From Colwellia sp. 20A7 (lineage in GTDB: Bacteria > Pseudomonadota > Gammaproteobacteria > Enterobacterales > Alteromonadaceae), in contig NZ_CP047130.1 in NCBI RefSeq assembly GCF_009832865.1, forward strand, positions 1 to 64,000: 64,000 bases of DNA. Direction: 5' to 3'. Shown here in pieces: positions 30,147 through 42,189 of the stretch. The position numbers and the translations under genes are program-made. How positions within the stretch are numbered: the stretch's first letter is position 1; each line of letters opens with the position of its first letter. A model generated the notes under the pieces. The model ran no database searches, had not been told where the DNA came from, and saw only the letters and a program-made list of their open reading frames with translations.

Positions 30147-30692
30147 CTAATTCTTTTGATTTAAGTAGTCATTTTTCAACTCGACATAGTTTTCAGCTGA
30201 TTTTTTTAGAAAGTCAGCTTCACTTTCTTTTAATTTTCTTGCCTGTTTTATCGGGTTCCCCATATATAGGTAACCACTGAGTAGAGTTTTATTCGGAGGC
30301 ACTAAACTACCTGCACCAATAAATACATCATCTTGAACAACAGCACCATCCATAATGATTGCTCCCATACCAACTAGAATACGATCGCCTAAAGTACAAC
30401 CATGCAACATACATTTATGACCAATAGTTACATCTTCACCAATTATGAGTGGATTTCCATTTGGATTATGTTCGCTTTTGCGAGTTACATGCAGAACGCT
30501 ACCATCTTGAACATTAGTTCTGGCTCCTATAGTGATTAGGTTGACATCACCACGGGCAGCCACTAATGGCCAAATACTCACATCAGCGCCTAAGGTTATA
30601 TCGCCAACAAGTACTGAACTAGAATCAATATAATTAGCATGACCTAAAATAGGGGATATCCCGTTGTATGTTCTTAAATTAGCAGTAGACAT
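30147..30692 (-). CDS. yrdA: Gamma-carbonic anhydrase family protein YrdA
   Basis: This is a left-handed beta-helix hexapeptide-repeat protein related to gamma-carbonic anhydrases. The three zinc histidines appear in SVLHVT and IGHKCMLHGC, and RGDVN..IGARTNVQDG is conserved. Whether it is an active anhydrase is not known. I chose ATG 30692 (181 residues) because AAGG lies 6 nt upstream and MSTANLRTYNG fits the family; the longer frame adds 33 unlikely residues. The aroE-yrdB-yrdA-rrn order is as near E. coli rrnD. Confidence 0.92.
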   Translation of the reverse strand: MSTANLRTYNGISPILGHANYIDSSSVLVGDITLGADVSIWPLVAARGDVNLITIGARTNVQDGSVLHVTRKSEHNPNGNPLIIGEDVTIGHKCMLHGCTLGDRILVGMGAIIMDGAVVQDDVFIGAGSLVPPNKTLLSGYLYMGNPIKQARKLKESEADFLKKSAENYVELKNDYLNQKN

Positions 30693-30923
30693 AAAATACC
30701 TTAAATAAAATTTAGTAAAAGCTTTAAGCAAAATAGCATAAAAATATCGGTAACTTAATAAATGAAGGAAAAAATGGGTAGAGAAGATCAATAGTTGTAC
30801 TTGTTTAGGGTTTTATAATTCGACCAAAAACGAAGGTGTTGTCTGTTTAAACGGCAATATCAATAAGGTTTGTATCATTGTTGAGCACTTAAACAAATAA
30901 TTGAACTTTTTGATAAATAACAG

Positions 30924-30951
30924 TTGACCCAGTAAAAGAAATCTATACAAT
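30924..30951 (+). promoter_or_regulatory. Upstream rRNA promoter
   Basis: TTGACC and TACAAT are separated by 16 nt and followed by a GC-rich discriminator (GCGCTCC), typical of growth-rate-controlled rRNA promoters. Confidence 0.65.
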
Positions 30952-31074
30952 GCGCTCCAGTTCCAAGGGGTTCAGGCAAAACGAATCATCAACGGACTGT
31001 TTTAATAAGTTATCTACTTTCATTTAATGATAAATAGTTAACTTAACGTTTTAAAATGAAGTGTTTAAGAGTTT

Positions 31075-31140
31075 GCAAAAACTTTTAAAAAATCAAAATA
31101 AAACGTTGACATTAAAACTCGGAAGCGTATGATACGCATC
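31075..31140 (+). promoter_or_regulatory. Main rRNA promoter with UP element
   Basis: TTGACA (31106-31111) and TATGAT (31128-31133) are separated by 16 nt. An A/T-only-like tract upstream (about 31075-31104) looks like an UP element, and a GC-rich start region follows. The leader to 16S is roughly 390 nt. Confidence 0.8.
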
Positions 31141-31260
31141 CTGCTTCGGGGCAACAGCAACGAGCAACACGATTCAAGTTAGACAATGGTTCAACTTAAA
31201 TCGTTTAGGTGAAGAGCGAATGCGACTCTCATCTATATCGACTAACCTAGTTACTCGATA

Positions 31261-31274
31261 TCTTCTTTAACAAT
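31261..31274 (+). promoter_or_regulatory. rRNA antitermination boxA (leader)
   Basis: TTCTTTAACAATT resembles the E. coli rrn boxA TGCTCTTTAACAATT and lies in the 16S leader where the Nus antitermination complex loads. Confidence 0.65.
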
Positions 31275-31526
31275 TAGTTATCATGCAATTTGTGTGAATA
31301 CTCACATTAACTTGTTTTTACATAGTTCTTCTTTCTTAGGAAAGCGGAACAAAAAAACGCTTAATGAATGATGTTCATGCAAATAAATATAGTTACTTAT
31401 TTCTAGCGAGATAGGTGGCGACTATGTAATGCGATATCAGCTTTGCTGGTATCACGACAGAATTCATTGAGCAGTAACACATCACTTTTACTTAGGTAAG
31501 AATGGTGAGGTTACACAAACGATTTT

Positions 31527-33067
<1,541 letters not shown>

Positions 33068-33163
33068 TCTTGAAGTAAAAACGAATAATGGAATGTCCCT
33101 TTTAAGAGATATTCAGAGTATTCACACAAATTACATGATAACAAAATTGAAAGAAACCCTGAT

Positions 33164-33239
33164 GGGGCTATAGCTCAGCTGGGAGAGCGCCTGCCTTGCA
33201 CGCAGGAGGTCAGCAGTTCGATCCTGCTTAGCTCCACCA
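33164..33239 (+). tRNA. alaT: tRNA-Ala (TGC)
   Basis: The 76-nt sequence folds as a cloverleaf: acceptor GGGGCTA/TAGCTCC, D arm GCTC..GAGC, anticodon stem CCTGC/GCAGG with loop CTTGCAC (anticodon TGC) and an encoded CCA end. It lies in the 16S-23S spacer. Unlike many gammaproteobacterial spacers there is no tRNA-Ile beside it. Confidence 0.97.
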
Positions 33240-33676
33240 TCTTGCTTCTTTCATGTGAAGAAAGAGACCAAATTTAAATCCACTTTTTAGTGATTTTAAA
33301 TTTGGTTTTTTAAACCAAGTTTTTAACCGAATGTGAGTTAAAAATTAGTTCTTTAACAATCTGGAAAGCTGATATAAATATCGGTATTTATATAACAAAC
33401 ACGGTGTCGCGCTGTTGTTTGTTACAGTATAAATACCAAGCTGTTATGACATTCTCTTATCGTGAATGCTGTAATGGTGATAATGCATCCCCCAAGGATG
33501 TATTATCGAATTCATACTTGCTCTTAGAGCAAAGATGTCTTATCAAGTAACTCATCTTATATCTTCGGATATATTGAGTACGTGAAAATGTCAGACTTTA
33601 CAATTACTGTGGATTAGTCTCCACGGTGTACTTTGTTTTCATTTCTTTTATTAGAAAAGACTACTTAGGGTTGTAT
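33240..33676 (+). other. 16S-23S spacer after tRNA-Ala
   Basis: This non-coding spacer holds a hairpin with a T tract at 33267-33311 and a second boxA-like TTCTTTAACAATCTGG at about 33349-33364. The remainder presumably forms the processing stem for 23S. No second tRNA is present. Confidence 0.7.
33267..33311 (+). terminator. Terminator-like hairpin in rRNA spacer
   Basis: Twelve-base arms ACCAAATTTAAA/TTTAAATTTGGT, with a further CAC/GTG pairing inside, are followed by a T run. It lies 27 nt after tRNA-Ala and may be a processing stem or be overridden by antitermination. Confidence 0.5.
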
Positions 33677-36571
<2,895 letters not shown>

Positions 36572-36779
36572 ACAACACCCAAGTAGTTTTTAGAACTATG
36601 AAGTGCATTGTATGAAGACTGACATTAGAAAACACACGTACTTACGTGTTACTTGAATCAGAATAAAGAACAAAACGATATTTAAACCTCGAAAGAGAGT
36701 CGATAAAAACGTTCATCCATGAACATTATCGACATTAGTACATCCGTGTACGTTAGCTTTCTAAGATTGTAACCTTTTT

Positions 36780-36895
36780 GTTTAGCGACAATAGCGCTGT
36801 GGTACCACCTGACTCCATTCCGAACTCAGAAGTGAAACGCAGTAGCGCCGATGGTAGTGTGGGAGTTCCCATGTGAGAGTAGGACATTGCTAAAC
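36780..36895 (+). rRNA. rrf: 5S ribosomal RNA, copy 1
   Basis: The 116-nt sequence is closed by GTTTAGC/GCTAAAC and contains the typical CCGAACTCAGAAGTGAAACGC and GCGCCGATGGTAGTGTGGG blocks. It follows 23S by about 208 nt and is followed by a strong terminator. Confidence 0.96.
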
Positions 36896-36908
36896 TTCTA
36901 ATTAAAGA

Positions 36909-36936
36909 AACCCGCAGCTGATGCTGCGGGTTTTTT
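36909..36936 (+). terminator. Intrinsic terminator between the two 5S genes
   Basis: A 10-bp GC-rich stem AACCCGCAGC/GCTGCGGGTT with a TGAT loop is followed by a T run. It is a textbook terminator placed 13 nt after the first 5S. Confidence 0.92.
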
Positions 36937-36993
36937 GCTAAAATTTTAATTTTTTAAGTTATTTAATAAGTAAATTAAAAAATTAAAGTTTCT

Positions 36994-37109
36994 ATCTAGC
37001 GACAATAGCGCTGTGGCCCCACCTGATTCCATTCCGAACTCAGAAGTGAAACGCAGTAGCGCCGATGGTAGTGTGGGAGTTCCCATGTGAGAGTAGGACA
37101 TTGCTAGGT
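36994..37109 (+). rRNA. rrf: 5S ribosomal RNA, copy 2
   Basis: A second 116-nt 5S follows the terminator. It differs from copy 1 in the closing helix (ATCTAGC/GCTAGGT) and at TA-to-CC and C-to-T positions in the first half, and is otherwise the same across the core. The compensating change in the closing helix suggests that it still folds. Confidence 0.94.
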
Positions 37110-37151
37110 TTCATCTTCAAACAAATCAATTTATTGTTTTGTTGACCCTGT

Positions 37152-37236
37152 GGAGGGGTTCCCGAGTGGCCAAAGGGATCAGACTGTAAATCTGACGGCT
37201 CCGCCTTCGGTGGTTCGAATCCACCTCCCTCCACCA
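37152..37236 (+). tRNA. tyrT: tRNA-Tyr (GTA)
   Basis: An 85-nt class II tRNA with a long variable arm (CGGCTCCGCCTTCGG region), anticodon loop CTGTAAA (anticodon GTA) and encoded CCA. It is very close to E. coli tRNA-Tyr in the D and anticodon arms. It lies 42 nt after the second 5S and just before a terminator, so it is probably a distal tRNA of the operon. Confidence 0.96.
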
Positions 37237-37243
37237 TCTTATT

Positions 37244-37272
37244 AAAAAACCAGCTATATGCTGGTTTTTTTT
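37244..37272 (+). terminator. Intrinsic terminator after tRNA-Tyr
   Basis: An 11-bp stem AAAAAACCAGC/GCTGGTTTTTT with a 5-nt loop ends in a T run and closes the operon. Confidence 0.92.
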
Positions 37273-37474
37273 TGTCTAAAACTAATTTAATTACTAGCAT
37301 TAGATAAAATAAGCTGAATTTATCTATTATCTCTTCAATATATTGTGTTTTTAACTTCAAAAATACCCGCTTTAAATATTAAAATTTCCTGACCATAAAA
37401 TCTTTATATCAAAAGGTTATTTATTACTAGCCTAGTGGTCATAATTTGGTACACTAACCGTTCAAAAATCATGC

Positions 37475-37641
37475 TTATACCAGTTTCATTAATTAGGTGA
37501 ACAATTTTATACGTAGAAAAAATTGACAAATACAAGGCATTTATTTCAATAACTAGTTGTTCTAATTATTAAATAAATAACGATGTAGTTGGTGATTTTA
37601 GCAAGTAGAAATGATCACATAGCTAGTGAGATTGGTATTAA
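37475..37641. mobile_element. MITE-like imperfect palindrome
   Basis: About 167 bp with no coding capacity have related inverted ends: TTATACCAGTTTCATTA on the left and, read from the other strand, TTAATACCAATCTCACTA on the right. Differences between the ends are mostly transitions. Pairing continues inward (ATTTATTT/AAATAAAT about the centre), so the element is one long imperfect hairpin. This is the form of a MITE. The rest of 37237-37696 shows nothing else. Confidence 0.6.
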
Positions 37642-37696
37642 ATAGTATGATTTAAATTTTCACTAAGTTTAATACATCTCATGTATAGGAACCTTG

Positions 37697-39244
37697 ATGC
37701 CTACAAGGAGCAAAAATAAAGAATTTACAGAGCCAGACTGTTCTGATATTCAATATTTAACAATAGCTTTAAACTTAGCGAATGAAAGTCTCATAAGAGC
37801 TAAAGAAGATAATCAGGCTTTAAAGCAAGAGTATCTCTTGACACTTGATGCCCTCGTAACAGAAAAAACTCAACAATTAGTTACTGAAAATTTAATACTA
37901 CATCAAAAACTATCCGAAAAAAATAAGGCTGATCAACAGCTCTATTTTGATGCCCACCATGACGTATTAACTAAATTACCTAATAGAGCGATGTTTTCTG
38001 ATCGTCTCGGTTGTGCGCTTAGACATTTGAAACGACACCAAGATCAACAATACGCAGTATTATTTATTGATTTAGATAGATTTAAGCTTATTAATGATAC
38101 GTTAGGTCATCATGCTGGTGATATATTCCTTGTCGAAATAGCTAAGCGACTAAGTACATGTGTACGTGAAAATGATGTTCTGGCACGGCTTGGTGGAGAT
38201 GAATTTGTTATATTATTAGACTCACTCACATCTGATGATGCTGAAGAGGTTTCTAATCGAATTATAAATAGTATTGAACAACCTTATGAAATAGACACTA
38301 ATACCGTATATTCTAGTGCGAGTATAGGAATTGCCCTATGTAATAGATCTTATGATAGTTCAGTTGAAGTTTTACGTGATGCAGATGCTGCAATGTATCA
38401 AGCCAAAAGTTTAGGGCGTGGTCGTTATGTTTTTTATGATGAAAGTATGCGTGAAAAACTTATTGCTACTATGACTTTGGAACAAGAGTTACGAGTTGCT
38501 ATTGTTGAACAACAGTTTGAGCTTCATTATCAAAAAATATCAGATTTAAATAGCGGACAAGTTATCGGTTTTGAAGGACTGTTACGTTGGAATCATCCTA
38601 AAAAAGGGTTGCAGACACCGAGTGACTTTTTATATTTGGCAGAAGAAACCGGCATTATATTAGCAATTGAGACCTGGGTTGTAGAAGAAGTAGCAAGGCA
38701 GTTACATTTATTGCAGGATGATATTCAGTACCAACATGCTTTTATTGCTATTAATTTATCTGGTAGGCATTTAACTCAAACTAATCAGTTGCACAAGTTG
38801 ATAACTCTAATTAAGAGTCAGTCATTTGATCCGCAAAGGTTAATTTTAGAGTTCAATGAAAAAGCATTTATTCATCATGAAGAGTTAGCGTTGAAAGGTT
38901 TACGTAAATTGAAAAAGGCAGGGGTAAAATTAGCATTAGATGACTATGCATCAGGTGTGTCTTCTTTCAGCTTTCTACATAATTACCCTTTCGAATTTAT
39001 TAAATTAGATCGCGGATTTATAAGTACTTTACAAAATAGTAATAGAAATTTGCCCTTAGTTAAAGCTTTGCATGATTTAGGTGACAAATATGGGTACCGA
39101 TTAGTAGCTGAAGGTATAGAAACTGACGCTGTTATGTTAAAACTTCATGCTGCTGGTTGTGATTTTGGTCAAGGTTATCATATTAATAAGCCTGAAAAGA
39201 TACAAATAACTACTCTTAAAACCCAAGACAAAAACTGCGCCTAA
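37697..39244 (+). CDS. GGDEF-EAL cyclic-di-GMP protein
   Basis: The 515-residue cytosolic protein has an N-terminal coiled-coil-like region (about 15-80), a GGDEF domain with intact GGDEF at 166-170 and an inhibitory RxxD site (REND) five residues before it, and an EAL domain (about 260-505). The EAL motif reads EGL at 293-295, but NLSG, the LDDYASG acidic pair, the lysine in FIKLDRGF and AEGIET remain. It could make or degrade cyclic-di-GMP. No sensor domain or membrane segment is recognised. ATG 37697 has TAGGA upstream. It stands alone, just downstream of the MITE-like element. Confidence 0.9.
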   Translation: MPTRSKNKEFTEPDCSDIQYLTIALNLANESLIRAKEDNQALKQEYLLTLDALVTEKTQQLVTENLILHQKLSEKNKADQQLYFDAHHDVLTKLPNRAMFSDRLGCALRHLKRHQDQQYAVLFIDLDRFKLINDTLGHHAGDIFLVEIAKRLSTCVRENDVLARLGGDEFVILLDSLTSDDAEEVSNRIINSIEQPYEIDTNTVYSSASIGIALCNRSYDSSVEVLRDADAAMYQAKSLGRGRYVFYDESMREKLIATMTLEQELRVAIVEQQFELHYQKISDLNSGQVIGFEGLLRWNHPKKGLQTPSDFLYLAEETGIILAIETWVVEEVARQLHLLQDDIQYQHAFIAINLSGRHLTQTNQLHKLITLIKSQSFDPQRLILEFNEKAFIHHEELALKGLRKLKKAGVKLALDDYASGVSSFSFLHNYPFEFIKLDRGFISTLQNSNRNLPLVKALHDLGDKYGYRLVAEGIETDAVMLKLHAAGCDFGQGYHINKPEKIQITTLKTQDKNCA

Positions 39245-39386
39245 CTTTCCAACTTATCTGAAAAACTACTGCATTCAAGTTTGACTGTATTTTCTTGAAT
39301 ATTTTCTTAAATCTTTATAGTCTTTTACTCGTTTAGTTAATGAGTTTCGGTGTATACTGCTGTTAAATAGATTATAGGAGTTTGTT

Positions 39387-39635
39387 ATGGGCGGCATCGG
39401 TATTTGGCAATTATTAATTATTGCTGTGATCATTGTTTTATTATTTGGTACAAAAAAATTACGTAATTTGGGCGGTGATTTAGGCTCAGCTATTAAAGGC
39501 TTTAAAAATGCAGTAACGGATGAAAAAGATTCTACAACTAAATCTGAAGCCGATGCAGACACTTTAACTGATAACATAGCAGCTAAAAGTGAAGCTAACC
39601 AAAAAGATAGCAAAAAAGAAAACAGTCAGGCTTAA
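39387..39635 (+). CDS. tatA: Sec-independent translocase subunit TatA
   Basis: TatA polymerises to form the passage for folded twin-arginine substrates. It has the short N-terminal membrane helix (about 5-21), the [23 protein letters not shown] amphipathic hinge region and a charged, disordered tail. It has 82 residues. TAGGAG precedes the ATG. It heads tatA-tatB-tatC-x-tatD. Confidence 0.96.
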   Translation: MGGIGIWQLLIIAVIIVLLFGTKKLRNLGGDLGSAIKGFKNAVTDEKDSTTKSEADADTLTDNIAAKSEANQKDSKKENSQA

Positions 39636-39638
39636 CGC

Positions 39639-40070
39639 ATGTTCGATATCGGTTTTTGGGAATTAATGCTTATTGGTATTATGGGACTTATTGTACTTGG
39701 TCCAGAACGTTTACCTGTAGCTATTCGAACCGTAAGAGGTTGGATAACAGGTGTTCGTAATTTTAGTGATAATGTGAAATCAGAGCTCACAGAAGAGTTA
39801 AGAATTCACGAATTACATGCTAATTTAAAAAAAGCAGAACAGGGAGGTATGAAAAACCTATCCCCTGAAATTGCTGAGTCTGTTAAGTCACTACAAGAAG
39901 CCGCTGAGATGGTGAGAGAACCATTTAAAAACATGGATACGAAGAGTATAGATGACAACAACATACCTTCATCAACGTCAAATCAATCTCCTTTAGTAGA
40001 AAGTAATGATGAGTCAGAATCTTATAAAGTTAATAATGTCCCTACTATTGATAAAGATAAAAAAGAATAA
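39639..40070 (+). CDS. tatB: Sec-independent translocase subunit TatB
   Basis: TatB forms the substrate-receptor complex with TatC. The N-terminus FDIGFWELMLIGIMGLIVLGPERLP is diagnostic, with the conserved Glu near the helix start and the GPERLP hinge. A long charged tail follows to residue 143. Its stop overlaps the tatC start by one base. Confidence 0.96.
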   Translation: MFDIGFWELMLIGIMGLIVLGPERLPVAIRTVRGWITGVRNFSDNVKSELTEELRIHELHANLKKAEQGGMKNLSPEIAESVKSLQEAAEMVREPFKNMDTKSIDDNNIPSSTSNQSPLVESNDESESYKVNNVPTIDKDKKE

Positions 40071-40852
40071 TGAATACAGCTACAGAGCAAGAAAAATCAG
40101 CACCATTAGAGTCAGAAAAAAGCGTAACAATTTTTGATCATCTACTCGAATTAAGAACCCGATTACTTCACGCTGTTTTAGGTGTTATAGTTGTATTTTG
40201 TTGCTTAGTATATTTTGCTCAAGATATATATCAATATCTAGCGCAACCATTACTCCAAACAATGCCATCTGGCTCACAGATGATCGCTACTGATGTAGCA
40301 TCACCTTTTTTAGCCCCTTTTAAGTTAACAATAGTTCTCTCTATTTTTCTTGCTATGCCATATATTCTTTATCAGATGTGGTCATTTATTGCGCCTGGAC
40401 TTTATCGAAATGAAAAGAAATTAATTGCCCCGTTAATGTTGGGCTCAACACTTCTTTTTTATAGTGGAATAGCGTTCGCTTACTTTGCTGTTTTTCCTGT
40501 GATTTTTGCTTTTTTCACGTCGGTTGCTCCCGAGGGAGTAGTTATTGCGACTGATATTAGTAGCTATTTAGACTTTGTTTTAAAATTGTTTTTTGCTTTT
40601 GGTGCGGCATTTGAAATCCCTGTAGCTATTATATTAATGTGTTGGACAGGAGTAACTTCTCCTAATAGTTTACGAAAAAAACGTCCCTATGTTGTTGTAG
40701 GTGCATTTGTTATAGGTATGCTGTTAACACCACCAGATATTATTTCTCAGTCTATGTTGGCTATACCTATGTTACTGTTGTTTGAAGTTGGCATTATTAT
40801 AGCTTCGTTATATCACAAAGAAGATGAAGATCTCGATAAGGATGATTCATGA
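40070..40852 (+). CDS. tatC: Sec-independent translocase subunit TatC
   Basis: TatC recognises the twin-arginine signal. Six membrane helices are apparent over 260 residues, with the cytosolic LLELRTRLL near the N-terminus and the PYILYQMWSFIAPGLYRNEKK loop that contributes to signal-peptide binding. Its TGA overlaps the next ATG (ATGA), so the unknown downstream gene is translationally coupled. Confidence 0.97.
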   Translation: MNTATEQEKSAPLESEKSVTIFDHLLELRTRLLHAVLGVIVVFCCLVYFAQDIYQYLAQPLLQTMPSGSQMIATDVASPFLAPFKLTIVLSIFLAMPYILYQMWSFIAPGLYRNEKKLIAPLMLGSTLLFYSGIAFAYFAVFPVIFAFFTSVAPEGVVIATDISSYLDFVLKLFFAFGAAFEIPVAIILMCWTGVTSPNSLRKKRPYVVVGAFVIGMLLTPPDIISQSMLAIPMLLLFEVGIIIASLYHKEDEDLDKDDS

Positions 40853-41364
40853 AAGTAAACATTACTGCACTGCTTAGTTTGTTTTTCGTCGTAATATCAA
40901 CTAATGCACTTGCTAACCAAAAAAGTGATTTAACCGATGGTTTATCACACTGCATGCAGGTATCGAATGATCAACAACGACTTAAATGCTTTGACCTGTT
41001 ATCAAATAAATATATAACGCCTTTAAGCTCTGTTCCAGAATCACAGGTTAAAGAAGTAGTTTCAAAAGTTGAACCTATTAAGCAGGAAGAAGCTAAAAGA
41101 ATAGACGATTTTGCTAAAGAAACGTTGAAAAAGCCTGAAAAAGACATTGAAGGTATTACTGGAACTATCAGTAACTTGAAAAAATTAATACGCGGCCAGT
41201 GGGTAATTTATTTAGAAAATGGTCAGAAATGGCAACAAACAGACACGACTAGTTTAAAGTTACTGGTAGGTGATCGTATCAATTTAGAAAAAGGTAGCTT
41301 TGGCTCAGTGTATTTATCAAAAGATGGCCTTAATCGAACTATACGAGTTAAGCGACTTAAATAA
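40849..41364 (+). CDS. Unrecognised exported protein in the tat operon
   Basis: I do not recognise a function. The 171-residue protein has a Sec-type signal peptide (residues 1-22, ending NALA) with no twin-arginine motif. A helical part follows with Cys35 and Cys47 in HCMQVSNDQQRLKCFD, spaced to form a disulphide; a C....RL.C.D pattern of this kind is seen in other small exported proteins of unknown role. The C-terminal 65 residues look like a small beta-barrel (GTISNLKKLIRGQWVIYLENG...RTIRVKRLK). It overlaps tatC by 4 nt and tatD by 1 nt, so it is firmly part of the operon. Confidence 0.85.
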   Translation: MKVNITALLSLFFVVISTNALANQKSDLTDGLSHCMQVSNDQQRLKCFDLLSNKYITPLSSVPESQVKEVVSKVEPIKQEEAKRIDDFAKETLKKPEKDIEGITGTISNLKKLIRGQWVIYLENGQKWQQTDTTSLKLLVGDRINLEKGSFGSVYLSKDGLNRTIRVKRLK

Positions 41365-42161
41365 TGATTGATATTGGTGTTAACTTAACCAACAAACGTT
41401 TCGATAAAGACTTAACTGAAGTCATTGTTCGCGCTAAGAATAAAGGCGTAAACCAGTTAATTATCACGGGAACTAATGTTGATGAGAGTAAAAAAGGAGT
41501 AGCACTATGTCAACATTATCAACAAAAATTTTCTAATACTTTATATACAACTGTAGGTGTCCATCCGCATGATGCTGATGCTGTAACCGAAAATTATTTA
41601 AATGATTTATCTCAATTAGCTGAGCAACCGTGTGTTAAGGCAATAGGTGAATGTGGTTTAGACTTTAATCGAAATTTCTCTACTCCAGCGCAACAGTTAA
41701 AAGTATTTGAAGAACAAATGCAGTTAGCTAAGCAACTTAATAAGCCTTTGTTTTTACATCAACGAGATGCTTTTCAAACTTGGTTTGATGCATTAAATCC
41801 CTTCATTGAACAAGTGCCGGCTATGATTGCCCATTGTTTTACTGGAAATAAAGAAGAGCTGTTGAAGTGCGTTGATGTTGGTATGTACATTGGTATTACT
41901 GGTTGGGTTTGTGATGAAAGAAGAGGTGTTTCTTTACAGGAGATAATCAACTTGATTCCTTTAGATAGACTGCTTGTAGAAACAGACGCTCCTTATTTGA
42001 TTCCACGAACGATGCATCCCAAACCCAAAAGTAACCGTAATGAACCAAGTTACTTGCCTTTTATTGTAGATAAAATTGCTAATATTCTAGCGCTTGCCCC
42101 TGAAGAGCTTATTAGTCAAACAAGTCTTAATGCACAACAAGTATTTGATTTACCTTCTTAG
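41364..42161 (+). CDS. tatD: TatD-family metal-dependent DNase
   Basis: TatD is a TIM-barrel metallohydrolase with 3'-5' exonuclease activity that travels with tat genes but is not needed for export. It begins MIDIGVNLTNKRF, like E. coli TatD, and retains AIGECGLDF, LHQRDAF, AHCFTG and VETDAPYLIPR with metal-binding residues. It has 265 residues. Its start overlaps the end of the unknown gene. Confidence 0.95.
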   Translation: MIDIGVNLTNKRFDKDLTEVIVRAKNKGVNQLIITGTNVDESKKGVALCQHYQQKFSNTLYTTVGVHPHDADAVTENYLNDLSQLAEQPCVKAIGECGLDFNRNFSTPAQQLKVFEEQMQLAKQLNKPLFLHQRDAFQTWFDALNPFIEQVPAMIAHCFTGNKEELLKCVDVGMYIGITGWVCDERRGVSLQEIINLIPLDRLLVETDAPYLIPRTMHPKPKSNRNEPSYLPFIVDKIANILALAPEELISQTSLNAQQVFDLPS

Positions 42162-42189
42162 TATTTTATTTTTTGAATAAACATTAATT

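Noticed and set aside
37040..37360. A 106-codon minus-strand frame over the second 5S and tRNA-Tyr
   Set aside because: It is the complement of the two RNA genes and the terminator; its apparent protein is an artefact.
39301..39386. A sigma-70 promoter before tatA
   Set aside because: TATACT at 39353-39358 is a fair -10, but no -35 of reasonable quality is at the right spacing, so I did not list it as a feature.
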